Assembly: GCF_900128505.1 (NCBI RefSeq)
Contig: NZ_LT669941.1
Location: 3,280,420 to 3,344,419, forward strand
DNA length: 64,000 nt
Origin: Parabacteroides timonensis
GTDB lineage: Bacteria; Bacteroidota; Bacteroidia; Bacteroidales; Tannerellaceae
Direction of reading: 5' to 3'
Shown: positions 16,335 through 25,365 of the stretch, in pieces
How the letters are laid out: each line of letters opens with the position of its first letter
Numbering within the stretch: the first letter of the stretch is position 1
Notes under the pieces: generated by a model
Seen by the model: the letters and a program-made list of their open reading frames with translations, nothing else
Told to the model about the DNA's origin: nothing
Databases searched by the model: none
Position numbers and translations under genes: made by a program

Positions 16335-16377
16335 AAGGCCTTCTCTGCTTTTATTTTTTAATCGCATAGAAGGCCTT
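16335..16377 (+). terminator. Terminator-like hairpin after the PepSY-like gene
   Basis: Perfect 10-bp arms AAGGCCTTCT and AGAAGGCCTT enclose a 23-base T-rich loop (16345-16367), starting 4 bases after the stop. Confidence 0.7.
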
Positions 16378-16553
16378 TACTCTCACTTTAACGTTCAGCG
16401 ACTTGGTAAATAAGGCTTAGAATAGGTGGTGGCAGCAACCGAACACCCGAAAAGTGACACTAAAACTGTCACCTCTCCGTTCTTTTATACAAAAAGAATT
16501 GCATACATGGTTCTTTTTACTTAAATTTGAAAGAAATCAAACAAAAAACTACC

Positions 16554-16991
16554 ATGCTGAACACACTAGATTATTCCCAGGTCCCAAGCGATTTCGTCCA
16601 TTGTTTTAAGAAAGATTGCAGGTTAGCCGACCATTGCCTGCGTTATCAGGTAACTCCTTTTATTCCCCGCGAACGCTGGTCCGTTTCGGTGATAAACCCG
16701 TCCATTGCCGGAACCGGCGACGATTGCCGCGCTTATCTGAGCGATACCCCTTTGATATATGCTTACGGAATGGATCATTTGTTTGACAACCTGCCCTACG
16801 CCAAAGCCCGGGAGGCGCGATATGCCATGCGCGAACATTACGGGAAAAACCATTTCTACCGCTTAAAAAGAAAAGAACGTTGCTTCGACCCGAAAGAGCA
16901 GCAATATGTAAGTGACCTGTTCCGCCGTTTCCATATAGAGAGCGAACCGGTGTTCGATACTTACCGGGAAGGCTTCCGCTGGGTCAGGTAG
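16554..16991 (+). CDS. DUF6078 family protein
   Basis: 145 residues from the ATG at 16554 (MLNTLDYSQVPSDFVHCFKK). It has a Cys cluster near the N-terminus (HCFKKDC, then DHCLRYQ, and DDCRAY) and the family segments MDHLFDNLPYAKAREAR, HYGKNHFYRLKRKER and ESEPVFDTYREGFRWV. DUF6078 proteins are common in Bacteroides and Parabacteroides and often lie next to VirE genes, as here. Function is unknown; the cysteines might bind metal, which is inference. A hairpin GTGACA/TGTCAC at 16454-16472 lies upstream. Array 2 lies between it and the VirE gene. Confidence 0.7.
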   Translation: MLNTLDYSQVPSDFVHCFKKDCRLADHCLRYQVTPFIPRERWSVSVINPSIAGTGDDCRAYLSDTPLIYAYGMDHLFDNLPYAKAREARYAMREHYGKNHFYRLKRKERCFDPKEQQYVSDLFRRFHIESEPVFDTYREGFRWVR

Positions 16992-17004
16992 GTTTGTTCA
17001 TCGT

Positions 17005-17139
17005 GAAGACACTTTAGTTTCACCTGCAGGAAACAAAGGTTTCACTTGCAGGAAACAAAAGTTTTGTCCATAGGAAACTTTAGTTTTGTCCACAGGAAAC
17101 TTTAGTTTCACCCAGACGAAACAAGCTGAAACTCACAAC
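17005..17139. repeat. Intergenic array 2: exact 22-bp period, GGAAAC/GTTTC units
   Basis: Units begin at 17029, 17051, 17073 and 17095, each exactly 22 bases apart, with partial units before and after. The pattern is GGAAAC-N4-GTTT(C/T) followed by ACCTGCA-like or GTCCANA-like spacers. The 14-base word GAAACTTTAGTTTC at 17096-17109 also occurs exactly in murE at 54617-54630. Each unit can fold as a small hairpin. The array sits in the 178-base gap between the DUF6078 and VirE genes. Confidence 0.85.
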
Positions 17140-17169
17140 TATGTTTGATAATCAGATACAACAGATAAT

Positions 17170-19239
17170 ATGAAAGTAACGAAGCAAAACACCTACCGGA
17201 AGAAGCCGGCACAACGAGCCTTGGGGCTTGACGAGCTGGTCATGCTACTGAAGGAGGAGAAGACACGGGAAACCGTGGAGCATTTCAGAGAACGGTTGCA
17301 ACGGGCTTATCCCAATAAGAGCTACGCCTACACGCGTAAATTACCCCAAATCTTGTTTGCCGGGACGTTCCGGTGCGGCGAGATGAAAGAATACAACGGA
17401 TGGGTACTACTGGAGATCAACCACTTAAGCGGAAAAGACGAAGCATCGGTTTTGCGAAAAAAGGTAGCCGGGTATCCGCAAACCCTCTTTGCAATGGTAG
17501 GCTCGAGCGGGCGGAGCGTGAAGTTCGTGGTGCCTTACACCCGTCCCGACGGTTCATTACCCCGTTTGCACAGCGAGGCGGAGTTGTTTCATGCACATGC
17601 ATACCGGCACGCACTCAAAACCTACGAGCCGCGCCTCTCGTATCCGATCGAATTGAAACACCCCGTGTTGGAACAATGCTGCCGCCTGAGCTACGACCCG
17701 GAAGTGTACTACAACCCCGAAGCTCTCGTCATCCACCTGGAACAGCCTTCGGAGATGCCGGCCGAAAGTTTGTATCAGGAGAAATTCGAGAAACGGATGC
17801 CGGCACAGCATCTTGTAAAATCGTACTACGACCACCACCGCTACCTCTCCGTACAATACGAACTGGCCCTGGGGCAAGCCATTGAGAAGTATGGCGACCT
17901 GGACGAAAACTTCGACTTTAAGCCGGTACTGGTCTGCCTCGGTCAGCTTTGCTTCGGTGCCGGGATCGGCGAAGAAGAATGTGTGAAATGGACGCTCCTG
18001 TACTTCGGCAATATCATACCGGAGGTAGAGATACGCGAAACGATAGGCCATACTTACCTGAAAGAGAATGGCTTCGGCAACCAGGTATTGTGCAAGCCTG
18101 AACAATTGCAGGCGCTGAAAACAGAAGAGTTTATGAACAGGCGCTATGATTTCCGGTTCAACACGATGGCCGGCGGGACGGAATACCGGGAGAGGAATTC
18201 GTTTTGCTTCGATTATCGACCGATGACCGAACGGGTGATGAACAGCATCGCCCTGAATGCGCAAAAAGAGGGCCTGCAACTCTGGGACAGGGATGTTCGC
18301 CGCTATGTCAATTCCGATCGTATTCCCGATTATGCACCAATAGAAGATTATCTGGCCCGTTTGCCCGAATGGGACGGGAAAGACCGGATACGGCCGCTAG
18401 CCGCCCGGATCTCGTGCAACAACCTGCGGTGGGAACAGTTGTTTTACACCTGGTTTCTGTCGATGGTGGCTCATTGGCAGGGACGCGATCGGCAGCATGG
18501 CAACAGTGTGTCTCCTTTGCTGGTGGGCGAACAGGGGTGCGGCAAATCCACCTTTTGCTTCAATCTGCTCCCACCGCAACTCAATAAGTATTACACCGAC
18601 AGCATCGACTTCAGCCGCAAGCGGGATGCCGAGTTATACCTGACACGTTTCGGGCTGATCAATATCGACGAATTCGACCAGGTGACCTCGAAGCATCAGG
18701 GTTTCCTGAAACATTTGTTGCAAAAGCCGGTGGTCAACCTGCGCAAGCCGTATGCCAGCCAGGTGGAGGCAATCAGGCGTTATGCCTCGTTTATTGCCAC
18801 GAGCAACCATACGGATCTGCTGAGCGACCCGTCAGGCAGCCGTCGTTTTATTTGCATCGAGGTAAAAGGGATAATAGACAACACCCAGCCTATTGCTCAC
18901 GAGCAGCTTTACAGTCAAGCGATTGCAGCTTTGAATAAAGGCGAACGCTATTGGTTTACCCACGAAGAGGAGTTGGTACAGATGCAGGAGAACGAAGAAT
19001 TTCAGCAACGTCCGTTGTGTGAAGACTTGTTTTACCGTTTCTACCGTCCTGCGGAAAACCGGGAGGAAGGAGTCAAAATGTCGGCCGGCGAGATTTATCT
19101 GTCGGTACAGGAAAAAAGCAGACAGAAGTTACCGGGCGGACAGATCTCTCATTTCGGACGTTTTCTGAAAAAATCGGGACTGACCAGTTACAACACAAAC
19201 CGGGGCAGGTTGTATTTAGTGGTAGAAAGACAGATTTAG
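17170..19239 (+). CDS. VirE-type helicase/primase-like protein (BT4734-like)
   Basis: 689 residues. The N-terminal third (about 40-190) matches the BT4734-like/VirE_N domain (GWVLLEINHLSGKDEASVLR, then FAMVGSSGRSVKFVVPYT), related to primase-type folds. A middle helical region follows. The C-terminal VirE domain is an SF3-like ATPase with Walker A GEQGCGKST (about residue 455), Walker B FGLINIDEFDQ (about 498) and a sensor FIATSNHTDLLSDPSGSRR. Such proteins are associated with mobile or variable regions in Bacteroidetes; a replication role is inferred from the fold. Length is normal and the frame intact. It is followed by a 20-bp inverted repeat. Confidence 0.85.
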   Translation: MKVTKQNTYRKKPAQRALGLDELVMLLKEEKTRETVEHFRERLQRAYPNKSYAYTRKLPQILFAGTFRCGEMKEYNGWVLLEINHLSGKDEASVLRKKVAGYPQTLFAMVGSSGRSVKFVVPYTRPDGSLPRLHSEAELFHAHAYRHALKTYEPRLSYPIELKHPVLEQCCRLSYDPEVYYNPEALVIHLEQPSEMPAESLYQEKFEKRMPAQHLVKSYYDHHRYLSVQYELALGQAIEKYGDLDENFDFKPVLVCLGQLCFGAGIGEEECVKWTLLYFGNIIPEVEIRETIGHTYLKENGFGNQVLCKPEQLQALKTEEFMNRRYDFRFNTMAGGTEYRERNSFCFDYRPMTERVMNSIALNAQKEGLQLWDRDVRRYVNSDRIPDYAPIEDYLARLPEWDGKDRIRPLAARISCNNLRWEQLFYTWFLSMVAHWQGRDRQHGNSVSPLLVGEQGCGKSTFCFNLLPPQLNKYYTDSIDFSRKRDAELYLTRFGLINIDEFDQVTSKHQGFLKHLLQKPVVNLRKPYASQVEAIRRYASFIATSNHTDLLSDPSGSRRFICIEVKGIIDNTQPIAHEQLYSQAIAALNKGERYWFTHEEELVQMQENEEFQQRPLCEDLFYRFYRPAENREEGVKMSAGEIYLSVQEKSRQKLPGGQISHFGRFLKKSGLTSYNTNRGRLYLVVERQI

Positions 19240-19275
19240 TGATAGCAGTGGCCTCCCCTCTTGCAAACAAAGAGT

Positions 19276-19332
19276 TGCTACCACCACATATAAAACATTA
19301 ATAACCAGAATATTTTATATGTGGTGGTAGCA
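19276..19332. repeat. Perfect 20-bp inverted repeat after the VirE gene
   Basis: Arms at 19276-19295 and 19313-19332 are perfect complements (TGCTACCACCACATATAAAA and its complement) around a 17-base loop. It lies 36 bases after the VirE stop. There is no T tract after it, so a plain terminator is doubtful. The outer word GTGGTGGTAGCA is nearly repeated as GGTGGTGGCAGCA at 16425-16437, before the DUF6078 gene. Confidence 0.85.
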
Positions 19333-19390
19333 GTTGTAGAAAATGTTGTAATTTCAATATATCTCTAGAGGAATAGTTACCGCTTCGAAA

Positions 19391-19546
19391 TAAAAGAGGA
19401 GCTCTGTTATTGGACGAATGCCCTTCAAGGCGCAAAAGGCCGTATTCGACAAACTGCTCGAAGTGGCGGATGTGGCTAATCTGAGCAAGGACGAGCGTGT
19501 CTTGTATGACGAAGTCCTGAAACGTTACCGCGACTATAAGATTTGA
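19391..19546 (+). pseudogene. C-terminal remnant of an Rpn-family PD-(D/E)XK transposase/nuclease
   Basis: The longest open piece starts at the ATG at 19418 and gives MPFKAQKAVFDKLLEVADVA, NLSKDERVLYDEVLKRYRDY and KI before the stop at 19546. This is the typical C-terminal helix pair of Bacteroidetes Rpn-family (recombination-promoting nuclease, putative transposase) proteins, which normally run about 300 residues. An in-frame stop at 19391 and lack of the nuclease core show it is a fragment. It marks an old mobile gene beside the VirE module. Confidence 0.7.
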
Positions 19547-19634
19547 TTTATTAACATGAAAGCCGAAAGCAGGTAAAACAGCCCCCCGCTAAAGAAATGC
19601 CCCGTTAAAACTATTATATGTGCCGTTAATTCTT

Positions 19635-19642
19635 TACATTTG
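19635..19642 (+). promoter_or_regulatory. -7 box of dxs
   Basis: TACATTTG matches the Bacteroidetes -7 consensus and predicts a start about 10 bases before the dxs ATG. The -33 box is weak. Confidence 0.45.
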
Positions 19643-19659
19643 CCACAAAATTAGCAGAT

Positions 19660-21564
19660 ATGACAGAGAGCAAGGATGAACACATATTGAACGTCATTAA
19701 CTATCCGGAGGATTTACGAGAGTTGCCCCAGGAAAAGTTGGGGGAAGTATGTGCAGAGTTGCGTCAATACATAATAGATATACTTTCAGAAAATCCCGGA
19801 CACCTGGGAGCAAGCCTGGGAACGGTGGAACTGACCGTCGCCCTTCATTACGTATTCAACACCCCATACGACCGGATTGTCTGGGACGTAGGCCATCAGG
19901 CATACGGACATAAAATTCTGACAGGACGCAGGGACGCATTCCATACACTTCGTAAATTTAAAGGCATCAGCGGTTTCCCCAACCCGGAAGAAAGCCCCTA
20001 TGACGCATTTATTGCGGGCCATGCCTCCAACTCGATCTCGGCAGCCATGGGTATGTCGGTCGCCTCAGCACTGAAAGAAGAAAAGAACCGCCACGTAATC
20101 GCCGTTATAGGTGACGGAGCCATGACGGGAGGACTCGCTTTCGAAGGGCTGAACAATGCCTCGGCTAACCCCAACAACCTGTTGATCATCCTCAACGACA
20201 ACGATATGGCTATCGACAACTGTGTGGGAGGATTAAGCCAGTACCTGGTAGATATCACAACCAGCCAGGCATACAACAAAATGCGTTACGACGTGTATCG
20301 CGGCCTGAAAAAGATGAAGCTGATAAACAACGACCGCCGGGGAAATATCATCCGCTTCAATAACAGCCTGAAGGCATTACTCACACAGCAACACAACCTG
20401 TTTGAGGGTTTCAGTATCCGTTACTTCGGTCCGGTGGACGGACATGACGTAAACTATATGATCAAGTTGCTGAACGATATAAAAGACCTGCAAGGTCCCA
20501 AGTTATTACATATCAAAACAAAGAAAGGCAAAGGTTTCAAACCTGCGGAAGAGTCGGCCACCGAATGGCATGCTCCCGGCAAGTTTAACAAGGAAACCGG
20601 TGAACGCATCATTATACACAATCTGGACGAACCGCAACTGTATCAGGATGTATTCGGACATACGTTGGTAGAACTGGCCGAACAGGACGAACGGATCGTG
20701 GGAATTACCCCCGCTATGCCGACAGGCAGCTCGATGATCCATATGATGAAAGCATTCCCCAAACGGGCATTCGACGTCGGGATTGCGGAAGGACATTCAG
20801 TGACTTTCTCCGCCGGACTGGCCAAAGAAGGAATGATTCCTTTCTGTAATGTATACTCGTCGTTTATGCAACGTGCATACGACAATCTGATCCATGATGT
20901 GGCACTGCAAAAGCTGCATATGGTGATCTGCCTCGACCGTGCCGGCCTGGTAGGTGAAGACGGAGCCACACATCACGGAATGTTCGACCTCGCTTACCTC
21001 CGCCCGATCCCGAACCTGACTATCGCCTCCCCTCTCAATGAACTGGATCTGAGAAACCTGATGTACACCGGATATAAAGAAGCTCCGGGAACATTTGTGA
21101 TCCGTTATCCACGGGGCAAAGGTGAAATGAGGGACTGGCGTAATAAAATGCAGGTACTGCCCATTGGCAAAGGGAAAAAATTGAACGAAGGAGACGACAT
21201 AGCTGTTCTGACCTTAGGTCCGATCGGAAACGAAGTAATAAAAGCCATCAGTGAAATGAAGGGTGAAGGCATATCGGTTGCCCACTACGACATGATTTAT
21301 CTGAAACCGATCGACGAAGAGTTATTACATGAAGTAGGCAAAAAGTTCAAACGCATCATCACCGTAGAAAACGGAGTGGTGAAAGGCGGCTTGGGCAGTG
21401 CCGTACTTGAATTCATGGCAGATAACGGATATACTCCGCGGGTAAAACGCATCGGTATACCCGACTCATTCATTGAACACGGATCAATTCCCGAATTATA
21501 CAAGCTATGCGGCCTGAATGCCGATAGCATCGCGGAAGAGATCAGAAAGATGGTGAACGATTAA
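19660..21564 (+). CDS. dxs: 1-deoxy-D-xylulose-5-phosphate synthase
   Basis: 634 residues, the normal length. It joins pyruvate and glyceraldehyde 3-phosphate with thiamine diphosphate, the first step of the MEP isoprenoid pathway that supplies undecaprenyl phosphate for the wall. Visible are the N-terminal PGHLGASLGTVELTVALHYV, WDVGHQAYGHKILTGRR, the thiamine site GDGAMTGG with NDNDMAID, the pyrimidine-domain IAEGHSVTFSAGLA, DRAGLVGEDGATHHG and the C-terminal transketolase domain. It opens a run with trkA and trkH, spaced 11 and 1 bases. Confidence 0.96.
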   Translation: MTESKDEHILNVINYPEDLRELPQEKLGEVCAELRQYIIDILSENPGHLGASLGTVELTVALHYVFNTPYDRIVWDVGHQAYGHKILTGRRDAFHTLRKFKGISGFPNPEESPYDAFIAGHASNSISAAMGMSVASALKEEKNRHVIAVIGDGAMTGGLAFEGLNNASANPNNLLIILNDNDMAIDNCVGGLSQYLVDITTSQAYNKMRYDVYRGLKKMKLINNDRRGNIIRFNNSLKALLTQQHNLFEGFSIRYFGPVDGHDVNYMIKLLNDIKDLQGPKLLHIKTKKGKGFKPAEESATEWHAPGKFNKETGERIIIHNLDEPQLYQDVFGHTLVELAEQDERIVGITPAMPTGSSMIHMMKAFPKRAFDVGIAEGHSVTFSAGLAKEGMIPFCNVYSSFMQRAYDNLIHDVALQKLHMVICLDRAGLVGEDGATHHGMFDLAYLRPIPNLTIASPLNELDLRNLMYTGYKEAPGTFVIRYPRGKGEMRDWRNKMQVLPIGKGKKLNEGDDIAVLTLGPIGNEVIKAISEMKGEGISVAHYDMIYLKPIDEELLHEVGKKFKRIITVENGVVKGGLGSAVLEFMADNGYTPRVKRIGIPDSFIEHGSIPELYKLCGLNADSIAEEIRKMVND

Positions 21565-21575
21565 TTAGTAACAAC

Positions 21576-22913
21576 ATGAAAATTATTATTGCCGGGGCAG
21601 GCGAAGTGGGTACGCATCTCGCAAAGATGTTATCGCAGGAACAACAGGATATCATCCTGATGGACCCGAGTGAGGAGCGATTGAATTTCACTAACTCCAA
21701 CATGGAGATCCTCCCGATGGTAGGGAACCCTACTTCAATCCGTGATCTGGAAGAAGCAGGAATAAAAAAGACAGACTTGTTCGTCAGCGTTACACCTGAA
21801 GAAACAACAAATATCGCTGCCAGCATCCTAGCCTCCAAGCTCGGAGCACGCAAAACACTGGCCCGTATCAATAATTACGAATATCTTTTACCCAAAAATA
21901 AAGAACTGTTCGAAAAACTGGGTATCCATTCGATGATCTATCCGGAGATGCTTGCAGCTAAGGAAATTGTGAATGCCGTACGCCGTCCGTGGACACGCCA
22001 GTATTGGGAACTGTTCGGGGGGGCTCTGATCCTGATCGGAGTAAAGGTTCGTGAAAACTCACGGCTGGTAAACAGACAACTGGCCGAGTTGCTGAACGAA
22101 CAGAAACTATACCATATCGTTGCCATCAAACGGCAATACGAAACGATTATCCCACGGGGTACCGACTATGTCTTACCGGGAGATATCGTATTCTTTACCA
22201 CTACGAAAGAGCATATCAAAGACGTACAGATACATGCCGGTAAAAAAGATCCGGAAGTGAAGAAGATATTTATCATGGGAGGAAGCCGTATCGCTATCCG
22301 TACCAGCCAGTATCTGCCGAACAATATCCGTGTCAAAATCCTGGAAACCAACAAAGAGAAGAGTCACCGCATAGCGGAAGTAGTACCTAGTAACGTCTTG
22401 ATCATTAACGGCGACGGACGCGACACCGAACTGCTTATGCAGGAAGGTATCAAAGATGCACAGGCTTTTGTCGCCCTGACAGATAACTCGAGTACGAACA
22501 TACTTGCCTGTCTGGCTGCAAAACGTTTCGGTGTATTCAAAACGGTCGCCAAGATTGAAAATATCGACTATATTCCACTGGCGGAAAATATGGATATCGG
22601 TTCGGTTATCAACAAGAAACTGATAGCAGCCAGTCATATCTACCAGTTCCTATTGGATGCCGACGTGTCGAACGTGAAGTTCCTGACATTCGCCAATGCC
22701 GATGTGGCAGAGTTGGTAGCGCGTCCCGACTCGAAAATCACACGTAAACAGGTAAAAGACCTGCGTCTGCCGAAAGACCTGACGCTGGGAGGGCTGATAC
22801 GGGACGGAGAGCCGATGATGATCAAAGGTGATACCCAAATACAAGCTTACGACCACGTAGTTGTTTTCTGCCTGGAAACAGCCATGCGTAAACTGGAAGA
22901 TTATTTTAATTAG
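21576..22913 (+). CDS. trkA: Trk potassium uptake NAD-binding regulator TrkA
   Basis: 445 residues with two RCK units. The first Rossmann domain starts MKIIIAGAGEVGTHLAKML and is followed by an RCK_C domain (about 140-215); the second starts IFIMGGSRIAIRTSQYL (about 229) and ends with another RCK_C domain (about 365-445). It is the cytoplasmic gate that binds NAD(H) and controls the TrkH channel encoded 1 base downstream. Confidence 0.94.
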   Translation: MKIIIAGAGEVGTHLAKMLSQEQQDIILMDPSEERLNFTNSNMEILPMVGNPTSIRDLEEAGIKKTDLFVSVTPEETTNIAASILASKLGARKTLARINNYEYLLPKNKELFEKLGIHSMIYPEMLAAKEIVNAVRRPWTRQYWELFGGALILIGVKVRENSRLVNRQLAELLNEQKLYHIVAIKRQYETIIPRGTDYVLPGDIVFFTTTKEHIKDVQIHAGKKDPEVKKIFIMGGSRIAIRTSQYLPNNIRVKILETNKEKSHRIAEVVPSNVLIINGDGRDTELLMQEGIKDAQAFVALTDNSSTNILACLAAKRFGVFKTVAKIENIDYIPLAENMDIGSVINKKLIAASHIYQFLLDADVSNVKFLTFANADVAELVARPDSKITRKQVKDLRLPKDLTLGGLIRDGEPMMIKGDTQIQAYDHVVVFCLETAMRKLEDYFN

Positions 22914-22914
22914 T

Positions 22915-24372
22915 ATGCTACTGAATGTACGTTTCATAATAAAAATGCTGGGGATGATGTGCATCCTCGAGACGCTGTTCATGCTGATGGCGGCAGTCGT
23001 TGCATTCCTCTACAAAGGAAACGACCTGTATCCTTTATTGCTTTCCTGTGGAATCCTGTTCGGGACAGGTGTTACACTCTATGCAATCGGTTTCCGGGCC
23101 AACGAATATTCTGCCGGACGACGGGAAGGGATGCTTACCGTAACATTCACCTGGATACTTTTCTCCCTATTAGGTATGCTCCCTTTCTATCTGGGAGGTT
23201 ATATCGACAATGTGACGGATGCATTTTTTGAAACAATGTCGGGGTTTACCACCACCGGATCTACCATACTGACTGATATAGAAGCGTTACCGAAAGGCAT
23301 CCTGTTCTGGAGAAGTCTTACACAATGGCAGGGTGGTATCGGTATGATTGTATTTACAGTGGCCCTGATGCCCATTTTAGGCGGGGGAGCCACTCAACTG
23401 TTCAATGCGGAAACACCGGGAATTACACACGAGCGGTTCCGTCCGCGTGTTACCCAGGTAGCCAAACGGCTCTGGGGTGTTTATTTATTCCTTACTCTCC
23501 TATTGATCGGCCTGTTATGGATAGGTCCCATGGATTTATACGATGCTGTGAACCATGCCTTGACAGCGATCTCTACCGGGGGATATTCAACCAAAAACAC
23601 CAGTATCGCTTACTGGGATTCGGCTTATATAGAGTATGTCATCTCTATATTCATGTTTATCGGAGCAACCAATATGACATTGATCTACTTCTGCTTCAAC
23701 GGAAATGTGAAGAAACTGTTCCACGATGAAGAGTTCCGCTGGTTTTTCTGGTTTGTAGCAATCATGATCGCTGTTTCTACGGCCTGGGTAATGTACCAGG
23801 GGGTTGCTACTGACTTCTTATCGGCGTTCAGGAAAGCCTCGTTCCAGGTAGTCACTCTAGTCTCTACCTGCGGATTTGTAACCGACAACTACATTCCCTG
23901 GGGGCCGTTCTTCTGGATGATAGCCTTGATCCTGATGTTTATATGCGGTTGTGCCGGTTCTACCTGCGGGGGATTAAAAATAGGACGGTTCGCCATCCTT
24001 TCTAAAAATCTCTTCAATGAGTTCAAGAAACAAACCCATCCCCATGCCATTATTCCGGTGCGGATGGATACACATATCGTATCCGGCGAAGTGGTACACC
24101 GTGTACTGGCTTTTGCCGTTGCCTACATGCTTCTTATTGTAGTAAGTTGCATCGTTCTGATGCTTGACGGACTGGGGTTTGAGGAGTCGATCGGAGCTGC
24201 CGTTTCGGCCATAAGCAACGTAGGACCGGGACTAGGAAAGCTGGGGCCGGTCGATAACTTCTCCGAAGTTCCTGTCGTTTCCAAGTGGTTCCTTTCATTC
24301 CTGATGATGACAGGCCGTCTGGAAATATTTACCGTATTGACTTTACTCGTTCCCGGATTCTGGAAACAATAA
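22915..24372 (+). CDS. trkH: Trk potassium transporter membrane subunit TrkH
   Basis: About 485 residues from the ATG at 22915 (MLLNVRFIIKMLGMM), one base after the trkA stop; the longer frame from 22861 would overlap trkA and is unlikely. The protein has about ten membrane helices and four filter-loop motifs of the TrkH/KtrB superfamily: MSGFTTTGST, AISTGGYSTKN, VSTCGFVTDN and SNVGPGLGKLGP. It forms the potassium pathway across the inner membrane with TrkA. Confidence 0.94.
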   Translation: MLLNVRFIIKMLGMMCILETLFMLMAAVVAFLYKGNDLYPLLLSCGILFGTGVTLYAIGFRANEYSAGRREGMLTVTFTWILFSLLGMLPFYLGGYIDNVTDAFFETMSGFTTTGSTILTDIEALPKGILFWRSLTQWQGGIGMIVFTVALMPILGGGATQLFNAETPGITHERFRPRVTQVAKRLWGVYLFLTLLLIGLLWIGPMDLYDAVNHALTAISTGGYSTKNTSIAYWDSAYIEYVISIFMFIGATNMTLIYFCFNGNVKKLFHDEEFRWFFWFVAIMIAVSTAWVMYQGVATDFLSAFRKASFQVVTLVSTCGFVTDNYIPWGPFFWMIALILMFICGCAGSTCGGLKIGRFAILSKNLFNEFKKQTHPHAIIPVRMDTHIVSGEVVHRVLAFAVAYMLLIVVSCIVLMLDGLGFEESIGAAVSAISNVGPGLGKLGPVDNFSEVPVVSKWFLSFLMMTGRLEIFTVLTLLVPGFWKQ

Positions 24373-24383
24373 AATAACAGATC

Positions 24384-25271
24384 ATGAAAGCACCTGCAAT
24401 ATTCCTCTTTATCATCGGTTACCTGTGCAGCACGCTGATAGCCACCTCACAAATAACCTCCCAGCGGGAGACGACCGATCTGTTGCCCGAAGGTACTTTC
24501 ACAAACGGAATAGAAGGCCCAGCCACCGACAAAGCCGGAAACCTCTATGCCGTGAATTACGCCAAAGAAGGGACGATCGGCATTGTGTATCCGGACGGAT
24601 CGCACGAATGCTTCGTGACACTGCCGGAAGGTTCCACAGGCAACGGTATCCGATTCAATAAAGAAGGGAATATGTTGGTAGCCGATTATACCGGTCACAA
24701 TATCCTGAAAGTAGATATGAAAACCAAAGAAATCAGCGTATATGCCCATGAACCGAAGATGAACCAACCCAACGACATCGCCTTGGCCCCCAACGGAAAT
24801 CTGTATGCCAGCGATCCGGACTGGCCCAACAAAAAAGGACAGCTCTGGTTGATCACACCCGATGGGAAAGTAAGTCTTTTAGAAGGAAATATGGGAACGA
24901 CCAACGGTATCGACGTAAGCCCCGACGGGAAGAAGCTATATGTCAATGAGTCTGCCCAGCTGAAGGTATGGGTCTATGATATCAAACCGGACGGGACGCT
25001 CAGAAATAAAAAGCTTTTCCACACCTTTGAAGGCTTCGGGATGGACGGTATCCGCTGTGATGTGAAAGGGAACTTATACCTCTGCCGTTATGATAAAGGG
25101 ACCGTTGCCATCATCAACCCGAAAGGTAAATTGATCCGTGAGATACAACTAAAAGGGCAAAAACCTTCGAACATAACCTTCGGAGGCTCGGATAATCGAC
25201 GCTGCTACATCACTCTCCAGGACCGCGGTTGCTTCGAAACCTTCATTGCTGAATACCCCGGAAGAGAATAA
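24384..25271 (+). CDS. Exported SMP-30/gluconolactonase-like beta-propeller protein
   Basis: 295 residues with a signal peptide (about 1-22) and a six-bladed SMP-30/gluconolactonase/LRE-like propeller: EGPATDKAGNLYAVNYAKEG, NGIRFNKEGNMLVADYTGHN, PNDIALAPNGNLYASDPDW, TTNGIDVSPDGKKLYVNES and GFGMDGIRCDVKGNLYLCRY. The Asn/Asp residues of these motifs are the usual metal site of lactonases. It probably hydrolyses a sugar lactone or related ester in the periplasm; the substrate is unknown. It follows trkH by 11 bases, which suggests co-transcription but no obvious shared role. Confidence 0.85.
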   Translation: MKAPAIFLFIIGYLCSTLIATSQITSQRETTDLLPEGTFTNGIEGPATDKAGNLYAVNYAKEGTIGIVYPDGSHECFVTLPEGSTGNGIRFNKEGNMLVADYTGHNILKVDMKTKEISVYAHEPKMNQPNDIALAPNGNLYASDPDWPNKKGQLWLITPDGKVSLLEGNMGTTNGIDVSPDGKKLYVNESAQLKVWVYDIKPDGTLRNKKLFHTFEGFGMDGIRCDVKGNLYLCRYDKGTVAIINPKGKLIREIQLKGQKPSNITFGGSDNRRCYITLQDRGCFETFIAEYPGRE

Positions 25272-25294
25272 TTATTCACGTTATTGAAGATTTC

Positions 25295-25327
25295 TTTAGG
25301 TCTGATATACGCTTTTGCTTAATTTTG
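25295..25327 (+). promoter_or_regulatory. Promoter of ruvA
   Basis: TTTAG at 25295-25299, a 20-base gap and TAATTTTG at 25320-25327 form a Bacteroidetes -33/-7 promoter. Predicted start is near 25334, about 32 bases before the ruvA ATG. Confidence 0.6.
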
Positions 25328-25365
25328 CGTTATAATAGGTACGAATTACTAAGATGTAACGCAAA

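Noticed and set aside
17005..17139. The 22-bp arrays as CRISPR
   Set aside because: Units are directly adjacent with no unique spacers, units are degenerate, and no cas genes are near.
19276..19332. Plain rho-independent terminator after VirE
   Set aside because: The stem is unusually long and perfect but no T tract follows on either strand, so it is listed as an inverted repeat.
22861..22914. Longer TrkH start overlapping trkA
   Set aside because: The extra residues have no family support, and the ATG at 22915 directly follows the trkA stop.
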